Shown in pieces: positions 12,989 to 22,458 of a DNA stretch of 25,293 bases. Under the pieces are notes generated by a model that was not told the DNA's origin, did not search any database, and was given only the letters and a program-made list of their open reading frames with translations. Origin of the DNA: a virus; IMG/VR virus record IMGVR_UViG_3300034375_005543, positions 1 through 25,293 of that record. The stretch is one strand, 5' to 3'. Positions within the stretch are counted from its first letter, which is position 1, and every line of letters starts with the position of its first letter. Both the position numbers and the translations under genes were made by a program.

Positions 12989-13555
12989 ATGTCTTTTTAT
13001 TTTAATAACTTTCCAAAAATCTCATACGATTTGAAGTTTAAAAACAAATCTCAAATCGTAACAAATATCATGTTACGATATAAAATAGTAGAAACGATAA
13101 AAAAGAATCGTGGTTTTTATTATACTTATACTGTTCAAGAAGCGCAAAGACCGGATAATGTAGCGTTTGAATTATATGGACAATCTGATTTGAGTTGGTT
13201 TCTTTTACTTATTAATAATATGCATGATCCTATCTATGACTGGCCTTTAGGATATAGAGATTTCATATCTTATATTGAAAGTAGATATGGTAGTGTTCCT
13301 GCTGCTCAAAGTACAGTTCATGAATATAGAAAGATACTTAATCAACAAAAGGTTCTATTTGATGGAACAATTATACCAAAAAGAACATTGAAAGTTGATT
13401 TAACGACTTATAATACTTTATCTACCACAGTTAAAGAATCTATTAGTAAATATGATTATGAAGTAGAATTAAATGATAATAAAAGAAATATAATTTATGT
13501 TGATACAAATACTTTAGGAAGCGTACTTTCAGAATTATCGGATGTTTTTAGATAA
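12989..13555 (+). CDS. 53: gp53 baseplate wedge protein
   Basis: The 188-residue protein matches T4 gp53 in its first half: FNNFPKISYDL, RYKIVETIKKN, YYTYTVQEAQRPDNVAFELYG, LSWFLLLINNMHDPIYDWPL. The pattern RPDNVAxELYGxxxLxWxLLLxNNxxDPxxxW is typical of the gp53/LysM-like wedge proteins. gp53 joins the wedge arms around the hub in T4. The next gene starts at the overlapping TAATG at 13555. Confidence 0.92.
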   Translation: MSFYFNNFPKISYDLKFKNKSQIVTNIMLRYKIVETIKKNRGFYYTYTVQEAQRPDNVAFELYGQSDLSWFLLLINNMHDPIYDWPLGYRDFISYIESRYGSVPAAQSTVHEYRKILNQQKVLFDGTIIPKRTLKVDLTTYNTLSTTVKESISKYDYEVELNDNKRNIIYVDTNTLGSVLSELSDVFR

Positions 13556-14973
13556 TGGCGGCACAACCAGAATTTTTAAATGAAAATATTGAAATAGAAT
13601 TGGCTAGTCTATTAGGTTCAAACGGAACATCTATAGATGTTCGTTATAGTATCACAGATTTAGTTATACAAGAAAATATATTTTCTTATTGTATGAATGG
13701 TAGTGTTTCTATAATGGATGGTCTTGGTCTAATAGATAAGTTACCTATTATTGGAGATGAATTATTTACGATTCGTTTTAGATCTCCTGAATCTGGAAAC
13801 ATTTTTGTAACGAAAACGTTTTTTGTTTATTCTGTTTATAATAGAACTAAAGTTGATGATAAATTAGAACATTATACGCTTGGTTTAATATCTATTGAAG
13901 GTATGATTGATAGCTTAACAAATATAGACATTAATTTTGTAGGCAAGACTTATTCAGAAATCGTTAAAAATATCTTTGATTCTTATGTTCTAAAATCGAA
14001 TATAAAATTTAGAGGTGTTAGATTAATAGATTATCCTAAATTTAAAAAAACACTATCAGCAGATAGTACTGATGGATTGCAATCAATTACAGTAAATGGT
14101 GAAAGACCTTTTGATTTTATTCAGAGATGTGTTGATAACTCTAGGTCAACAGAATATCCTGATTCGGATTTTGTCTTTTATGAAGATAGAGACGAATTTG
14201 TTTTCACACCTATAAGCTATCTCTTAGAACAAGACGTTGTAGAAACTTTTATAATGGGTGACCATGGTATCGAAGAAAGAACTTTAAATAAAGTAGATAA
14301 TAATACCAGATATGAAACTATAAGTCAGTTTGAATATACAGGAGGTAATGATGTAATTAGAGGGTCTAGTGGTGGTAAATTTGGTAATCGAATTGATGTA
14401 ATTGATCCTATAACAAAAAGATTTAAGTCGATAGTTAATAACTATCTGAATATTCAAAAAAGTAAAGATAAATTCAAGACTCTAGACAGAAATAATATCA
14501 TTATAGATGAATCCATTTTCAAAGAAGATACAGGCCAATCAAACAAACAATATCATGTAGCAAGATTGTTCAACGATACATATCAAGAAATTGAATATAT
14601 TAAAAATAGAATAACAGAAAAAAATGACAGGTTTATTTTTCATGCTGATACCGCTTACAAATCTTATGGTCGAAAAGCAATGAAATTTAATCTTTTAGAT
14701 AATACTACATTGACAATAGCAGTTCCAGGAAATAGCAATCTACTTTGTGGTAAAACAGTAAATGTAAATATTCCAATTTCTTCTAGTTTAGAAGAAGATA
14801 AAATGAATCCGTATTCACATTTATTTGGAAATAAGAAAAATAATAAATTTCTAATCACTTCTCTAACTCATAACTTTATTGGCAATGAGGGTAGATATTT
14901 TACATATCTAACATTAGCTAAAGATAGTTATTTTGTTGATGTGAATAAAAAATACTCCGGTAGATACAAATAA
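13555..14973 (+). CDS. Baseplate hub protein (gp27-like)
   Basis: The 472-residue protein is beta-rich and resembles hub proteins of the gp27/Mu gp44 type. N-terminal strands (IDVRYSITDLVIQENIFSYC, GSVSIMDGLGLI, DELFTIRFRSP) are followed by IVKNIFDSYVL and ERPFDFIQRCVDNS, a helix-strand module of the hub fold. The C-terminus has TIAVPGNSNLLCGKTVNVNI and FLITSLTHNF. The spike gene follows within 11 bases, so a hub-spike pair as in T4 gp27-gp5 is likely. The protein is longer than T4 gp27 (391) and the similarity is at the fold-pattern level. Confidence 0.68.
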   Translation: MAAQPEFLNENIEIELASLLGSNGTSIDVRYSITDLVIQENIFSYCMNGSVSIMDGLGLIDKLPIIGDELFTIRFRSPESGNIFVTKTFFVYSVYNRTKVDDKLEHYTLGLISIEGMIDSLTNIDINFVGKTYSEIVKNIFDSYVLKSNIKFRGVRLIDYPKFKKTLSADSTDGLQSITVNGERPFDFIQRCVDNSRSTEYPDSDFVFYEDRDEFVFTPISYLLEQDVVETFIMGDHGIEERTLNKVDNNTRYETISQFEYTGGNDVIRGSSGGKFGNRIDVIDPITKRFKSIVNNYLNIQKSKDKFKTLDRNNIIIDESIFKEDTGQSNKQYHVARLFNDTYQEIEYIKNRITEKNDRFIFHADTAYKSYGRKAMKFNLLDNTTLTIAVPGNSNLLCGKTVNVNIPISSSLEEDKMNPYSHLFGNKKNNKFLITSLTHNFIGNEGRYFTYLTLAKDSYFVDVNKKYSGRYK

Positions 14974-14984
14974 GGAATATTATT

Positions 14985-16385
14985 ATGGCTGTCTCAGATA
15001 AAGTTAAAAATAGTTATTTTGGTATGGATCTTATATGGTTTTTTGGTGTTGTCGAAGATCGAAAAGATCCATTAAAACTTGGGCGTGTCCGTGTCAGATG
15101 TTATACTTGGCATACAGACGATAAGAAGAAAATTCCAACTGAAGCATTACCTTGGGCTCAATGTGTTCAACCAGTCACTTCTGCTGCTACTAGTGGAATA
15201 GGAAGATCACCAACTGGTCTTGTAGAAGGCTCTTGGGTTTTTGGTTTCTTTATGGATGGCGAAGATGCACAGAAACCCATGGTCTTAGGTTCACTTGCTG
15301 GTATACCCACAGAATTATCAAATAAAGAAAAAGGATTTAATTCGCCCAATGGTTTATATCCAGATCTTCTAAAAGAACCGGATATTCCTCGTGCAGCTAG
15401 AGGTGAAAAAGAATCTAATCTATCTAATAAGAGTGCGGAAGATGTTGGTCTTATAACTGAATTAAAAGATAGACCTACTCGTGATACACATTATGAAACT
15501 AAAATTCTGAATAAAGTAAATGATGTCCACGAGGCCGTAGCACCAGAAGTAAATTCTATTGAAAATAAAGGCGGTGTAGATTATCCCGCAGATTTTCCAA
15601 AATGGAGTGAACCTAATCCTCGTTATGGTGGAGAGACACCAAAAGAATATTCTACAAAGAAAAGATCAGTCTATCCTTTGAATCATGTACATATTTCAGA
15701 ATCTGGACATGTTACTGAGGTAGATGATACTCCCGGCGCTGAAAGAATTCATTCTTTTCATAAAACTGGTACCTTTGTAGAAACACAACACGACGGTACA
15801 AGGTCTACTAAAGTTGTAGGAGATGATTATGAAATTGTTGTAAAAAATAAAAAGGTCTTTATACAAGGTTCTATGACTGTTACAATCGTTGGTGATTGTA
15901 AATTAAAAGTGCAAGGAAATCACTATACAGAAGTTAGCGGTGACCAATTTGTTACCGTTCGTGGTGATCGTATTACTAAGATACAGGGAAGTGATATTAA
16001 AGAAGTATTTACAGACCAACAGACAAACATTGAAGGTAAAAAAGAAGAGCGGGTTGCTAAAGATAGAACTGAACTTATTCAAGGAAATCACGATGAAACT
16101 ATTCAGAAAAACTATACACAGAAAGTAACAGAGAATAGTAATATACAGATAATGGAAGATTCTTATCAATTAATACGTGGTAGTCACAGTCTTATTAGTA
16201 TTGGTCAGATGAATATAGCCACACTCGATAGTATTGATATAGCGGCAAGTGAGAAAGTAAAAATCCATTCAGAAAAAGAAATGGCTATTGATACTACAGC
16301 GGGTGATCTATCTATAATTTCAGGACTAACTGATGATAGTAAAGTAATTAATCTTAACCCAGTCCCTAAAACGCCAGCGGTATAA
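14985..16385 (+). CDS. 5: gp5-like baseplate spike without a lysozyme domain
   Basis: The 466-residue protein has an N-terminal OB-fold (residues 17-110: FFGVVEDRKDPLKLGRVRVR, PWAQCVQPVTS, GLVEGSWVFGFFMDGEDAQ, PMVLGSLAG). A charged linker follows (about 115-240). Then come repeating V-x-G strands that form the three-stranded spike beta helix (about 265-440: VTIVGDCKLKVQGNHYTEV, GDQFVTVRGDRITKIQG). This is the gp5/VgrG plan. In T4 a lysozyme domain lies between these parts; here the linker has no lysozyme motifs. The spike punctures the outer membrane during contraction. The PAAR tip gene is encoded two genes on. Confidence 0.9.
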   Translation: MAVSDKVKNSYFGMDLIWFFGVVEDRKDPLKLGRVRVRCYTWHTDDKKKIPTEALPWAQCVQPVTSAATSGIGRSPTGLVEGSWVFGFFMDGEDAQKPMVLGSLAGIPTELSNKEKGFNSPNGLYPDLLKEPDIPRAARGEKESNLSNKSAEDVGLITELKDRPTRDTHYETKILNKVNDVHEAVAPEVNSIENKGGVDYPADFPKWSEPNPRYGGETPKEYSTKKRSVYPLNHVHISESGHVTEVDDTPGAERIHSFHKTGTFVETQHDGTRSTKVVGDDYEIVVKNKKVFIQGSMTVTIVGDCKLKVQGNHYTEVSGDQFVTVRGDRITKIQGSDIKEVFTDQQTNIEGKKEERVAKDRTELIQGNHDETIQKNYTQKVTENSNIQIMEDSYQLIRGSHSLISIGQMNIATLDSIDIAASEKVKIHSEKEMAIDTTAGDLSIISGLTDDSKVINLNPVPKTPAV

Positions 16386-16395
16386 GGAGTAAATT

Positions 16396-16980
16396 ATGTC
16401 TTGCGGTATAGATTTAGGATCAAATCTGGTAAAATCCTTGACAGGGGGACTTGTAACACAGGTAAAAGGTCTTATTAATACTGGCGCGGGTGCTTTGGCG
16501 ACCAATATTAATGCATTAAAAATTTTAACAAATACACAATTAAATACTATAGCAAATAGTATTCTATCATCTCTACCATTACCAACTAGTCTGTTACCTG
16601 CTGCTAGTCTGATATCAGACATGACTGCTTTAATAGCATTGGCAAATAATCCAGCAGCATTTGCATCCCAAATTACAAATATTATTAAAACATATGGTGA
16701 CATTCCTGGAGTAGATATACAGGGATTAGCAACAGACATTTTATCAGGAAAAATAAATCTTGATAATGTGTGTTCATTAGTACCCAATGTAGAAAAATTA
16801 ATAACTGGCGAGATAGTAAAGAAAGGTATAATACCTGTACCACCAACCTTGCCCGTATTAAAACTACCTGAACCTCCCGAATTACCTAAGATAGAAACTG
16901 TTTTGGCTGGTGCAAAGATAGATCTAGAAGCAGGTTTAGCTGATTTATTCGGCGAAGATGATGATTTAGAAGGAGAATAA
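16396..16980 (+). CDS. Unidentified virion-operon protein (194 aa)
   Basis: This protein lies between the spike and the PAAR tip and starts after AAGGAG. It has a hydrophobic, Asn/Thr/Leu-rich N-terminal two thirds (SSLPLPTSLLPAASLI), then a proline-rich stretch (PVPPTLPVLKLPEPPELP) and an acidic end (FGEDDDLEGE). It has a cysteine near the start (MSCGID) and one near residue 130. No family is recognised. Its place in the operon suggests a spike- or hub-associated protein, or a chaperone for the spike tip. It stops one base before the PAAR gene ATG. Confidence 0.68.
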   Translation: MSCGIDLGSNLVKSLTGGLVTQVKGLINTGAGALATNINALKILTNTQLNTIANSILSSLPLPTSLLPAASLISDMTALIALANNPAAFASQITNIIKTYGDIPGVDIQGLATDILSGKINLDNVCSLVPNVEKLITGEIVKKGIIPVPPTLPVLKLPEPPELPKIETVLAGAKIDLEAGLADLFGEDDDLEGE

Positions 16981-16981
16981 C

Positions 16982-17446
16982 ATGCCCGGTGTAGTTCGAA
17001 CAAATCTGGATAGACATATTGGACATTTAAGTTTTTCACCAAATCCTTTTCATCAAACTAGATATGCTACTGGTTCGCCAGACACTTATGCTAATAACGA
17101 AAAGGCTGTTAGAATAGGAGATAAGACTTATTGTACAGATCCTGCTTTAGCAGGATCACCAAACGTGTTTGTAAATAATATAAAATGGCATAGACAAGGT
17201 GATGCTACTGCTGGACATTCATCATGGATTCCAAATAAAGCACAAACGGGATCAACTAATATATTTGCAAATGGAGGAGGATCTGGTACGGTCTCTGTAG
17301 GAAATACTGTAACTACAATAACAACAACTATAGGAGTTCATGGTATAGACTTAGTTGCTGTTGAAGTAGATTTTGAAGATACAACACAGATAGAAACTTA
17401 TGGACTTGATCAAGCAGGCCCATCTGATCCGGCTAATTATCCCTAA
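16982..17446 (+). CDS. PAAR-type spike tip protein (gp5.4-like)
   Basis: The 154-residue protein has PAAR-type repeats: GSPDTYANNEKAVRIGD, AGSPNVFVNNIKWHRQGD and TGSTNIFANG. His12, His15, Cys51, His70 and His79 are candidates for the metal site that sharpens the tip. PAAR proteins cap the beta-helical spike (T4 gp5.4, VgrG). A 40-residue C-terminal extension with Thr-rich strands follows. It lies after the spike and unknown gene, as expected for a tip. Confidence 0.87.
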   Translation: MPGVVRTNLDRHIGHLSFSPNPFHQTRYATGSPDTYANNEKAVRIGDKTYCTDPALAGSPNVFVNNIKWHRQGDATAGHSSWIPNKAQTGSTNIFANGGGSGTVSVGNTVTTITTTIGVHGIDLVAVEVDFEDTTQIETYGLDQAGPSDPANYP

Positions 17447-17466
17447 AATCTAGAATAGGAATTCTA

Positions 17467-17706
17467 ATGTTTGTACGAAATAAAGTATTAGTTTCACTTC
17501 ATGTATTTTACTATATGCCTGATCATAGAGATTTAATACAAGAGTTTATGTGGCAAACAATGGATATAAAACCAAAATACCCAAGAGTGAATAAGTTTTT
17601 AAATTATTGGAAAGAAAACATTGAGGCTGTTATAGCAGACATAGAGATGATAGAAACAGAAAAAATATCCAAATACAAGTCTGTAGAAGATATCTTTAAA
17701 TATTAA
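17467..17706 (+). CDS. Small conserved tail-operon protein (79 aa)
   Basis: The protein begins MFVRNKVLVSLHVFYYMPDH and has IQEFMWQTMDIKP, then VNKFLNYWKENIEAVIADIEM. A strand followed by helices is likely. Similar short proteins occur in T4-like phages near the gp25 gene, to my recollection, with no assigned function. The ATG at 17467 follows ATAGGAATT. A possible late promoter lies just after its stop, before gp25. Confidence 0.65.
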   Translation: MFVRNKVLVSLHVFYYMPDHRDLIQEFMWQTMDIKPKYPRVNKFLNYWKENIEAVIADIEMIETEKISKYKSVEDIFKY

Positions 17707-17707
17707 T

Positions 17708-17715
17708 AATAAATA
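17708..17715 (+). promoter_or_regulatory. Possible variant late promoter before gp25
   Basis: AATAAATA in the short gap before gp25 differs from the late box TATAAATA by one base (first T). It lies 22 bases upstream of the gp25 ATG. Chance occurrence in AT-rich DNA is possible. Confidence 0.3.
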
Positions 17716-17737
17716 TAAGAAAACAAGAGAAAAGATT

Positions 17738-18184
17738 ATGGTATCAATAGCAACTTTTTCTGGAGCAAAAAATCCTTCGAGAACGACATCGCCTATAAAC
17801 GATGTCATTTATTCTGATTTAGGATTAAATTTTATAGCTCATCCAGTAACAAAAAAAGTTACAGTATTAAAGAATGAAGATGCAATTAAAAGAGCGTTGA
17901 GAAATCTTATTCTAACAGACAGTGGTGAAAAGTTTTTCGAACCCCTATACGGTGGTAATATCAGAGCATTATTATTTGAGAATCTAGATCGAGTCACCGA
18001 AATAACGATTAAAGAGAACATTAAAGATACCGTAAGACAATTTGAACCAAGAGTAACAGTTGTCGATGTAGACGTTAATTCAAACAGAATAGACAACAAT
18101 GCTATAACAATTAGTATAATATTTCGTATCAATGAATCACCTATATTATCAGAACTAGAATTTACAGTTGAAAGAATCCGATAA
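17738..18184 (+). CDS. 25: gp25 baseplate wedge protein
   Basis: The 148-residue protein matches gp25 along its length: GLNFIAHPVTKKVTVLKNEDAI, RALRNLILTDSGEKFFEPLYG, and the conserved EPR motif in QFEPRVTVVDVDV. gp25 connects the wedge core (gp6, gp53) to the sheath in T4 and related contractile systems. The next gene starts with TAATG at its stop. Confidence 0.95.
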   Translation: MVSIATFSGAKNPSRTTSPINDVIYSDLGLNFIAHPVTKKVTVLKNEDAIKRALRNLILTDSGEKFFEPLYGGNIRALLFENLDRVTEITIKENIKDTVRQFEPRVTVVDVDVNSNRIDNNAITISIIFRINESPILSELEFTVERIR

Positions 18185-20061
18185 TGGCCAGCAACAAATC
18201 AACATTAAATGTTTCTGAATTAAACTTTGATGATATTAAAACAAGTTTAAAGACATATCTACGAAGCCAAACTGAATTTTCAGACTACGATTTTGACAGT
18301 TCAACTTTGTCTATTTTATTGGATGTTTTAGCTTATAATACTTATCATAATTCATTCTATCTTAATATGGTTGGTAATGAAATGTTCCTTGATTCAGCGC
18401 AGTTAAGAAATAGTGTTGTATCTCGCGCAAAGATGTTAAACTATGTACCAAGATCTGCAAGAGGAGCTACGGCTGCATTATCTGCTGTTATAACACCCGA
18501 TGATAGCCCTACCGGAGTTACTGTTCCTGCTAATACTCAATTTACATCTACTATAGATGGTATTGAATATACCTTTGTCACGTCAGGAGCAACAACAATG
18601 TCTCCTCAAGATAATGGTACATTTACTGGTACTCTTAATATCGTAGAAGGCACACCACTTCAACATAGATTTACTGTAAGTACTGCTAATCCTGTAAGAT
18701 ATATTCTACCTAACGAAAATACTGACACAACTAGTTTTACAGTTAGAATACAAGAATCATCATCTAACACAACAGTATCTACTTATAATCTTGCTGGTGA
18801 TTTATCTTCTGTAAATAGTACTTCAAAAATATATTTTGTCCAAGAGAATGAAGACAATCTTTATGAAATTCAATTTGGTGATAGTATTTTTGGTAATAAA
18901 CCCATAGATGGTAACATTATTATTGTAGACTATAGAATAACATCAGGTAATACTGTTAATGGTGCTAATACGTTTAGCGCACCAGAATCTCTTGCTGGAT
19001 ATTCAAACTTTACTATTACAACTACATCATCAGCCCAAGGCGGCGCACCACAAGAAACAATAGATTCTATTAAGTTTAATGCACCATTCAAATTCCAAGC
19101 ACAAGATAGACTTGTAACCAAGCAAGATTATAAGAATATAATTTTATCTGAACAAGGCGATATTCAATCAATTAGTGTTTGGGGTGGCGAAGAAAATATA
19201 CCTGCTGTATATGGTAAAGTTTTTATTGCTACTAAACCTCTATCTGGTGCAATTCTTTCAAATCAAAGAAAAGAAGCTATTAGAGCTTCATTGAAAACAA
19301 GAAATACTGTTTCTATAGACGTTGAAATGGTCGATGCTACTTATCTTTACATTAATCCAACGATTACTGTCAGATATAATCCTCAAACAACATCTTTGAC
19401 AGCAGGTGAATTAAATACTATTATTCAGAATTCTCTAATTTCTTACGAATCAAATAATCTTGGAACTTTTGATCAAAAATTCTATCTATACAAAATGATA
19501 GAAACAATCAAAGATGTTAATTCCAGTTTTGTGTCTGTAGATGCTGATATTACAATTGAGAAAAGATTTATTCCACTAACTACAACAAATACATATCAAT
19601 TAGTATTTAATCAAGCCGTATATCATCCACATGAAGGACATCTCAATGGTCTAGTGTCTACTTCTTCGTTTACTATAGATGGTATTAGTGGTCAAAAAAT
19701 TGATGACAACGGGTATGGAATTTTAAGATCCTTTACTCAGACTCCTACAGGTAAAGTATATAGAAATAGAAATTTTGGTATTATAGACTATGACACTGGT
19801 CTAGTTACAATTAATAACACTTTAATTTCAGCGTATGATGGCGAATATCTTTCTGTGAAAGTTAAACCAAGAAACAAAAACATATTTGCTTCGCGTAATC
19901 AGATACTATTAATATCTGGAGCAACTATTAGTACAGTTGATGACAATACAAATAATATTACATCAACAGTAGGTACAGTAGCAACGGCTGGTGTTAGCAC
20001 TACTATTAACACAGAAAATGCTATTGCAACTACCTCTTCTGGATTTACTTTTGCGGTCTAA
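18184..20061 (+). CDS. 6: gp6 baseplate wedge protein
   Basis: The 625-residue protein has the gp6 plan: NFDDIKTSLKTYLRSQTEF, LSILLDVLAYNTYHNSFYLN, and EMFLDSAQLRNSVVSRAKML with NYVPRSARGA. Later parts are RLVTKQDYKNIILSEQGDIQ and SVWGGE, then QNSLISYESNNLGTFDQKF and YLYKMIETI. gp6 forms the inner iris of the baseplate; T4 gp6 is 660 residues. It directly follows gp25 as in T4-like phages. Confidence 0.95.
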   Translation: MASNKSTLNVSELNFDDIKTSLKTYLRSQTEFSDYDFDSSTLSILLDVLAYNTYHNSFYLNMVGNEMFLDSAQLRNSVVSRAKMLNYVPRSARGATAALSAVITPDDSPTGVTVPANTQFTSTIDGIEYTFVTSGATTMSPQDNGTFTGTLNIVEGTPLQHRFTVSTANPVRYILPNENTDTTSFTVRIQESSSNTTVSTYNLAGDLSSVNSTSKIYFVQENEDNLYEIQFGDSIFGNKPIDGNIIIVDYRITSGNTVNGANTFSAPESLAGYSNFTITTTSSAQGGAPQETIDSIKFNAPFKFQAQDRLVTKQDYKNIILSEQGDIQSISVWGGEENIPAVYGKVFIATKPLSGAILSNQRKEAIRASLKTRNTVSIDVEMVDATYLYINPTITVRYNPQTTSLTAGELNTIIQNSLISYESNNLGTFDQKFYLYKMIETIKDVNSSFVSVDADITIEKRFIPLTTTNTYQLVFNQAVYHPHEGHLNGLVSTSSFTIDGISGQKIDDNGYGILRSFTQTPTGKVYRNRNFGIIDYDTGLVTINNTLISAYDGEYLSVKVKPRNKNIFASRNQILLISGATISTVDDNTNNITSTVGTVATAGVSTTINTENAIATTSSGFTFAV

Positions 20062-20063
20062 AA

Positions 20064-22391
20064 ATGGCTATTACTAAAAAAACATCCGCTCTTATAAGTC
20101 AACAGTTACCGGATTTTGTTCGGGATGAAGGTCCCAAACTGGAAGCCTTTATTAAGGCTTATTATGAATTCTTAGAACAAAGCAATAACTACATTGAAGT
20201 CAGTAAAAGTCTTCTTTCACGAGCAGATGTTGATACTACCGTAACAGATTATTTTCAATACTTTCGCGAAGAAATATATAAAAATATTCCAGACGACGCC
20301 GTAGTAGATAAGGCTCTTCTTGCGAAACATATTCGCGAGATGTATTATCAAAAAGGTAATGAGAAATCTTTTAAGTTTCTTTTCAGAGCTTTATATAACG
20401 AAGATTTAGAAGTATATTTTCCATCAGATAATATCTTGAGAACATCTGATGGTAGATGGAATCAACCTTCTATTGTCAGATTAACTAATGTATCTTCTAG
20501 CGATCTTGATAGTTTTTTGGGCCAATTAATTACAGGACAAAGCACTGGCGCTACTGGTAGAGTAGAAGAACAAATACAAACCATTGAACTCGGTTCTACT
20601 ATTACTGAACTTGTAGTTTCTAATTGGAACAATATAGATTTTTCGGATGGTGAAGAAGTAGTATCAGATGTTACTAATACAAGAGGTTTTATCTATGCTA
20701 CCTCTGGTAGTTTACAAGGCGTTACAATACAAGAAAAAACCATTTTAAGACCTAGAGGTTTTGGAGGTGGTGTTTTTCATCGTTCTAGTGATGTAGTTAC
20801 ATTTACGTCTGATACTGGTAGTGGTGCAAATGGTTATGTAATATCTACTAATGATAAATCTGCTATTAATGTTTCTATTATTTCAGGTGGTTCTGGTTAT
20901 ATTAATAATCTGCCAATTGTATTTACCGGTGGTAGTGGCAGTGGTGCAGAAGCAAAAATTACTTCTATTGGAAATACTTCTATTTTAAGTATTTGTCAAG
21001 ACGTTATATCACCTATGAGTAATGTTATTTTAAACACCGGACCAACCTTTGTAAGTTTAGGTACTAATACCGCCGCTGTATCTGCTAATCTAGCCGCTGC
21101 TAATGTTTCTAGTTCTATAATTAATGGTTTGTTATTTCAGAATACAGAGACTGGTACAATTCAAACTATATCTATGATTAACTATGGAACCGGTTATAGT
21201 GTTTTACCAAGACCTTCTGTTAGATTAGCAAATGTAGCTAATGAAGGTCTAAAAGATCCTCATGATGGTGGAATATATGGTGATAACGCCGAACTATCGG
21301 CTGTATATCTACCAGGATCAATAACCGCCGTAGGAATTACAAATAAAGGTAGTTCTTATTCTAAGTTTGAAAATATTGGTATTGTAAACCAAACTAGAGC
21401 AGGCACTGTAAACGCTCTTGCTTCTCCAGTTGTTAGTGGTGTAGAAGTAAGAGAAGGTAAATATCTATCAACAAAAGGATTTATTAGTTGGGATCAATAT
21501 TTACAAAATGATTACTATCAAGAATTCAGTTATGTATTAAGATCCCAAAAATTTGTTGATACATACAGACAGGTTGTAAATACTCTTTTACATCCTTCAG
21601 GAACAAAATTATTTGGTACAGTTTTAATTTCAAACGTTTTAAATGTAGATTCTAGTATTGTCTTTGATTCAACAATATTCATCAATTATGATGTAGGCAC
21701 ACCAAATTCAGCTTCAATCGCATCTCTAGTTGAACCTCCTTTCAATAGACATAGTGGTAGACTTTTCATATATAACTATACTACTTTGTCTCCATTTGTA
21801 GATCAACCAACTGTAGGTACAGGAGTGCCTACAACTATAGATGCTTTTGCTAATATTTCAATTACGGATTTAAATAGTAAGAAACTTGTTTTTGGTAACA
21901 CTACACATTTTAGTTCTAATAGTGATAATAATAACGACGCAACACCAGGATATATAAGACAATTAACAGCTTCCCCAAATACGATTATTGGTAATGGAAC
22001 AACCTTTACTACTTCGTTTAATGTTGGAGATGCTATATATGCTAGAAACGAGGCTAACGACGAATCAGTATTTGTGACGGTCGTATCTATTGCCAACGAT
22101 ACACACATGGTAACTAATGGATCATTGATACATATAGGTACCACATATTATCCTAATACATTATTTGCCCAAACCGCTACAAGTTCTTCTGGTTCAAGAC
22201 TACATTATCCACGTCAAATTACTTCACAAATGGATATGATTATATTTAATTCTACCGGTGCTAATACAGATGGACAGTATGCTATAAACGTGGTTTCATC
22301 TACTAGTTCAGGAAACGTGGTGATGGCTTTAAGTTCGCCTTATGAAGGTGCAAATCTTTCTCAAGGAGTATTTTCTTGGATTAGTAGTTAG
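20064..22391 (+). CDS. 7: gp7-like baseplate wedge protein (short form)
   Basis: The 775-residue protein aligns at its N-terminus with the C-terminal part of T4 gp7: LPDFVRDEGPKLEAFIKAYYEFLE, KHIREMYYQKGNEKSFKFLF and RALYNEDLEVYFP. T4 gp7 (1032 residues) has a large N-terminal region that is absent here. Instead, the C-terminal half is long and beta-rich with repeated glycine/serine/threonine strands (GGSGYINNLPIVFTGGSGSGA, GTGYSVLP). It is likely a wedge protein with an altered periphery. It begins two bases after the gp6 stop and shows no other promoter. Confidence 0.78.
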   Translation: MAITKKTSALISQQLPDFVRDEGPKLEAFIKAYYEFLEQSNNYIEVSKSLLSRADVDTTVTDYFQYFREEIYKNIPDDAVVDKALLAKHIREMYYQKGNEKSFKFLFRALYNEDLEVYFPSDNILRTSDGRWNQPSIVRLTNVSSSDLDSFLGQLITGQSTGATGRVEEQIQTIELGSTITELVVSNWNNIDFSDGEEVVSDVTNTRGFIYATSGSLQGVTIQEKTILRPRGFGGGVFHRSSDVVTFTSDTGSGANGYVISTNDKSAINVSIISGGSGYINNLPIVFTGGSGSGAEAKITSIGNTSILSICQDVISPMSNVILNTGPTFVSLGTNTAAVSANLAAANVSSSIINGLLFQNTETGTIQTISMINYGTGYSVLPRPSVRLANVANEGLKDPHDGGIYGDNAELSAVYLPGSITAVGITNKGSSYSKFENIGIVNQTRAGTVNALASPVVSGVEVREGKYLSTKGFISWDQYLQNDYYQEFSYVLRSQKFVDTYRQVVNTLLHPSGTKLFGTVLISNVLNVDSSIVFDSTIFINYDVGTPNSASIASLVEPPFNRHSGRLFIYNYTTLSPFVDQPTVGTGVPTTIDAFANISITDLNSKKLVFGNTTHFSSNSDNNNDATPGYIRQLTASPNTIIGNGTTFTTSFNVGDAIYARNEANDESVFVTVVSIANDTHMVTNGSLIHIGTTYYPNTLFAQTATSSSGSRLHYPRQITSQMDMIIFNSTGANTDGQYAINVVSSTSSGNVVMALSSPYEGANLSQGVFSWISS

Positions 22392-22419
22392 TGGCGCGCG
22401 ATCAGGTCGTCAATTATAA

Positions 22420-22427
22420 TATAAATA
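22420..22427 (+). promoter_or_regulatory. T4-type late promoter before gp8
   Basis: An exact TATAAATA lies in the 67-base gap between gp7 and gp8, 31 bases before the gp8 ATG. This is the same distance as that of the late box at 11967 from its gene. Confidence 0.7.
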
Positions 22428-22458
22428 AATAAAACAAACTTAATAGAGAATATGAGAC

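Noticed and set aside
16326-17042. A long open frame on the - strand (238 codons)
   Set aside because: It lies opposite the 194-residue gene and the spike end, in frame shadow of genes with good ribosome-binding sites and known neighbours. Its composition is that of an antisense shadow.
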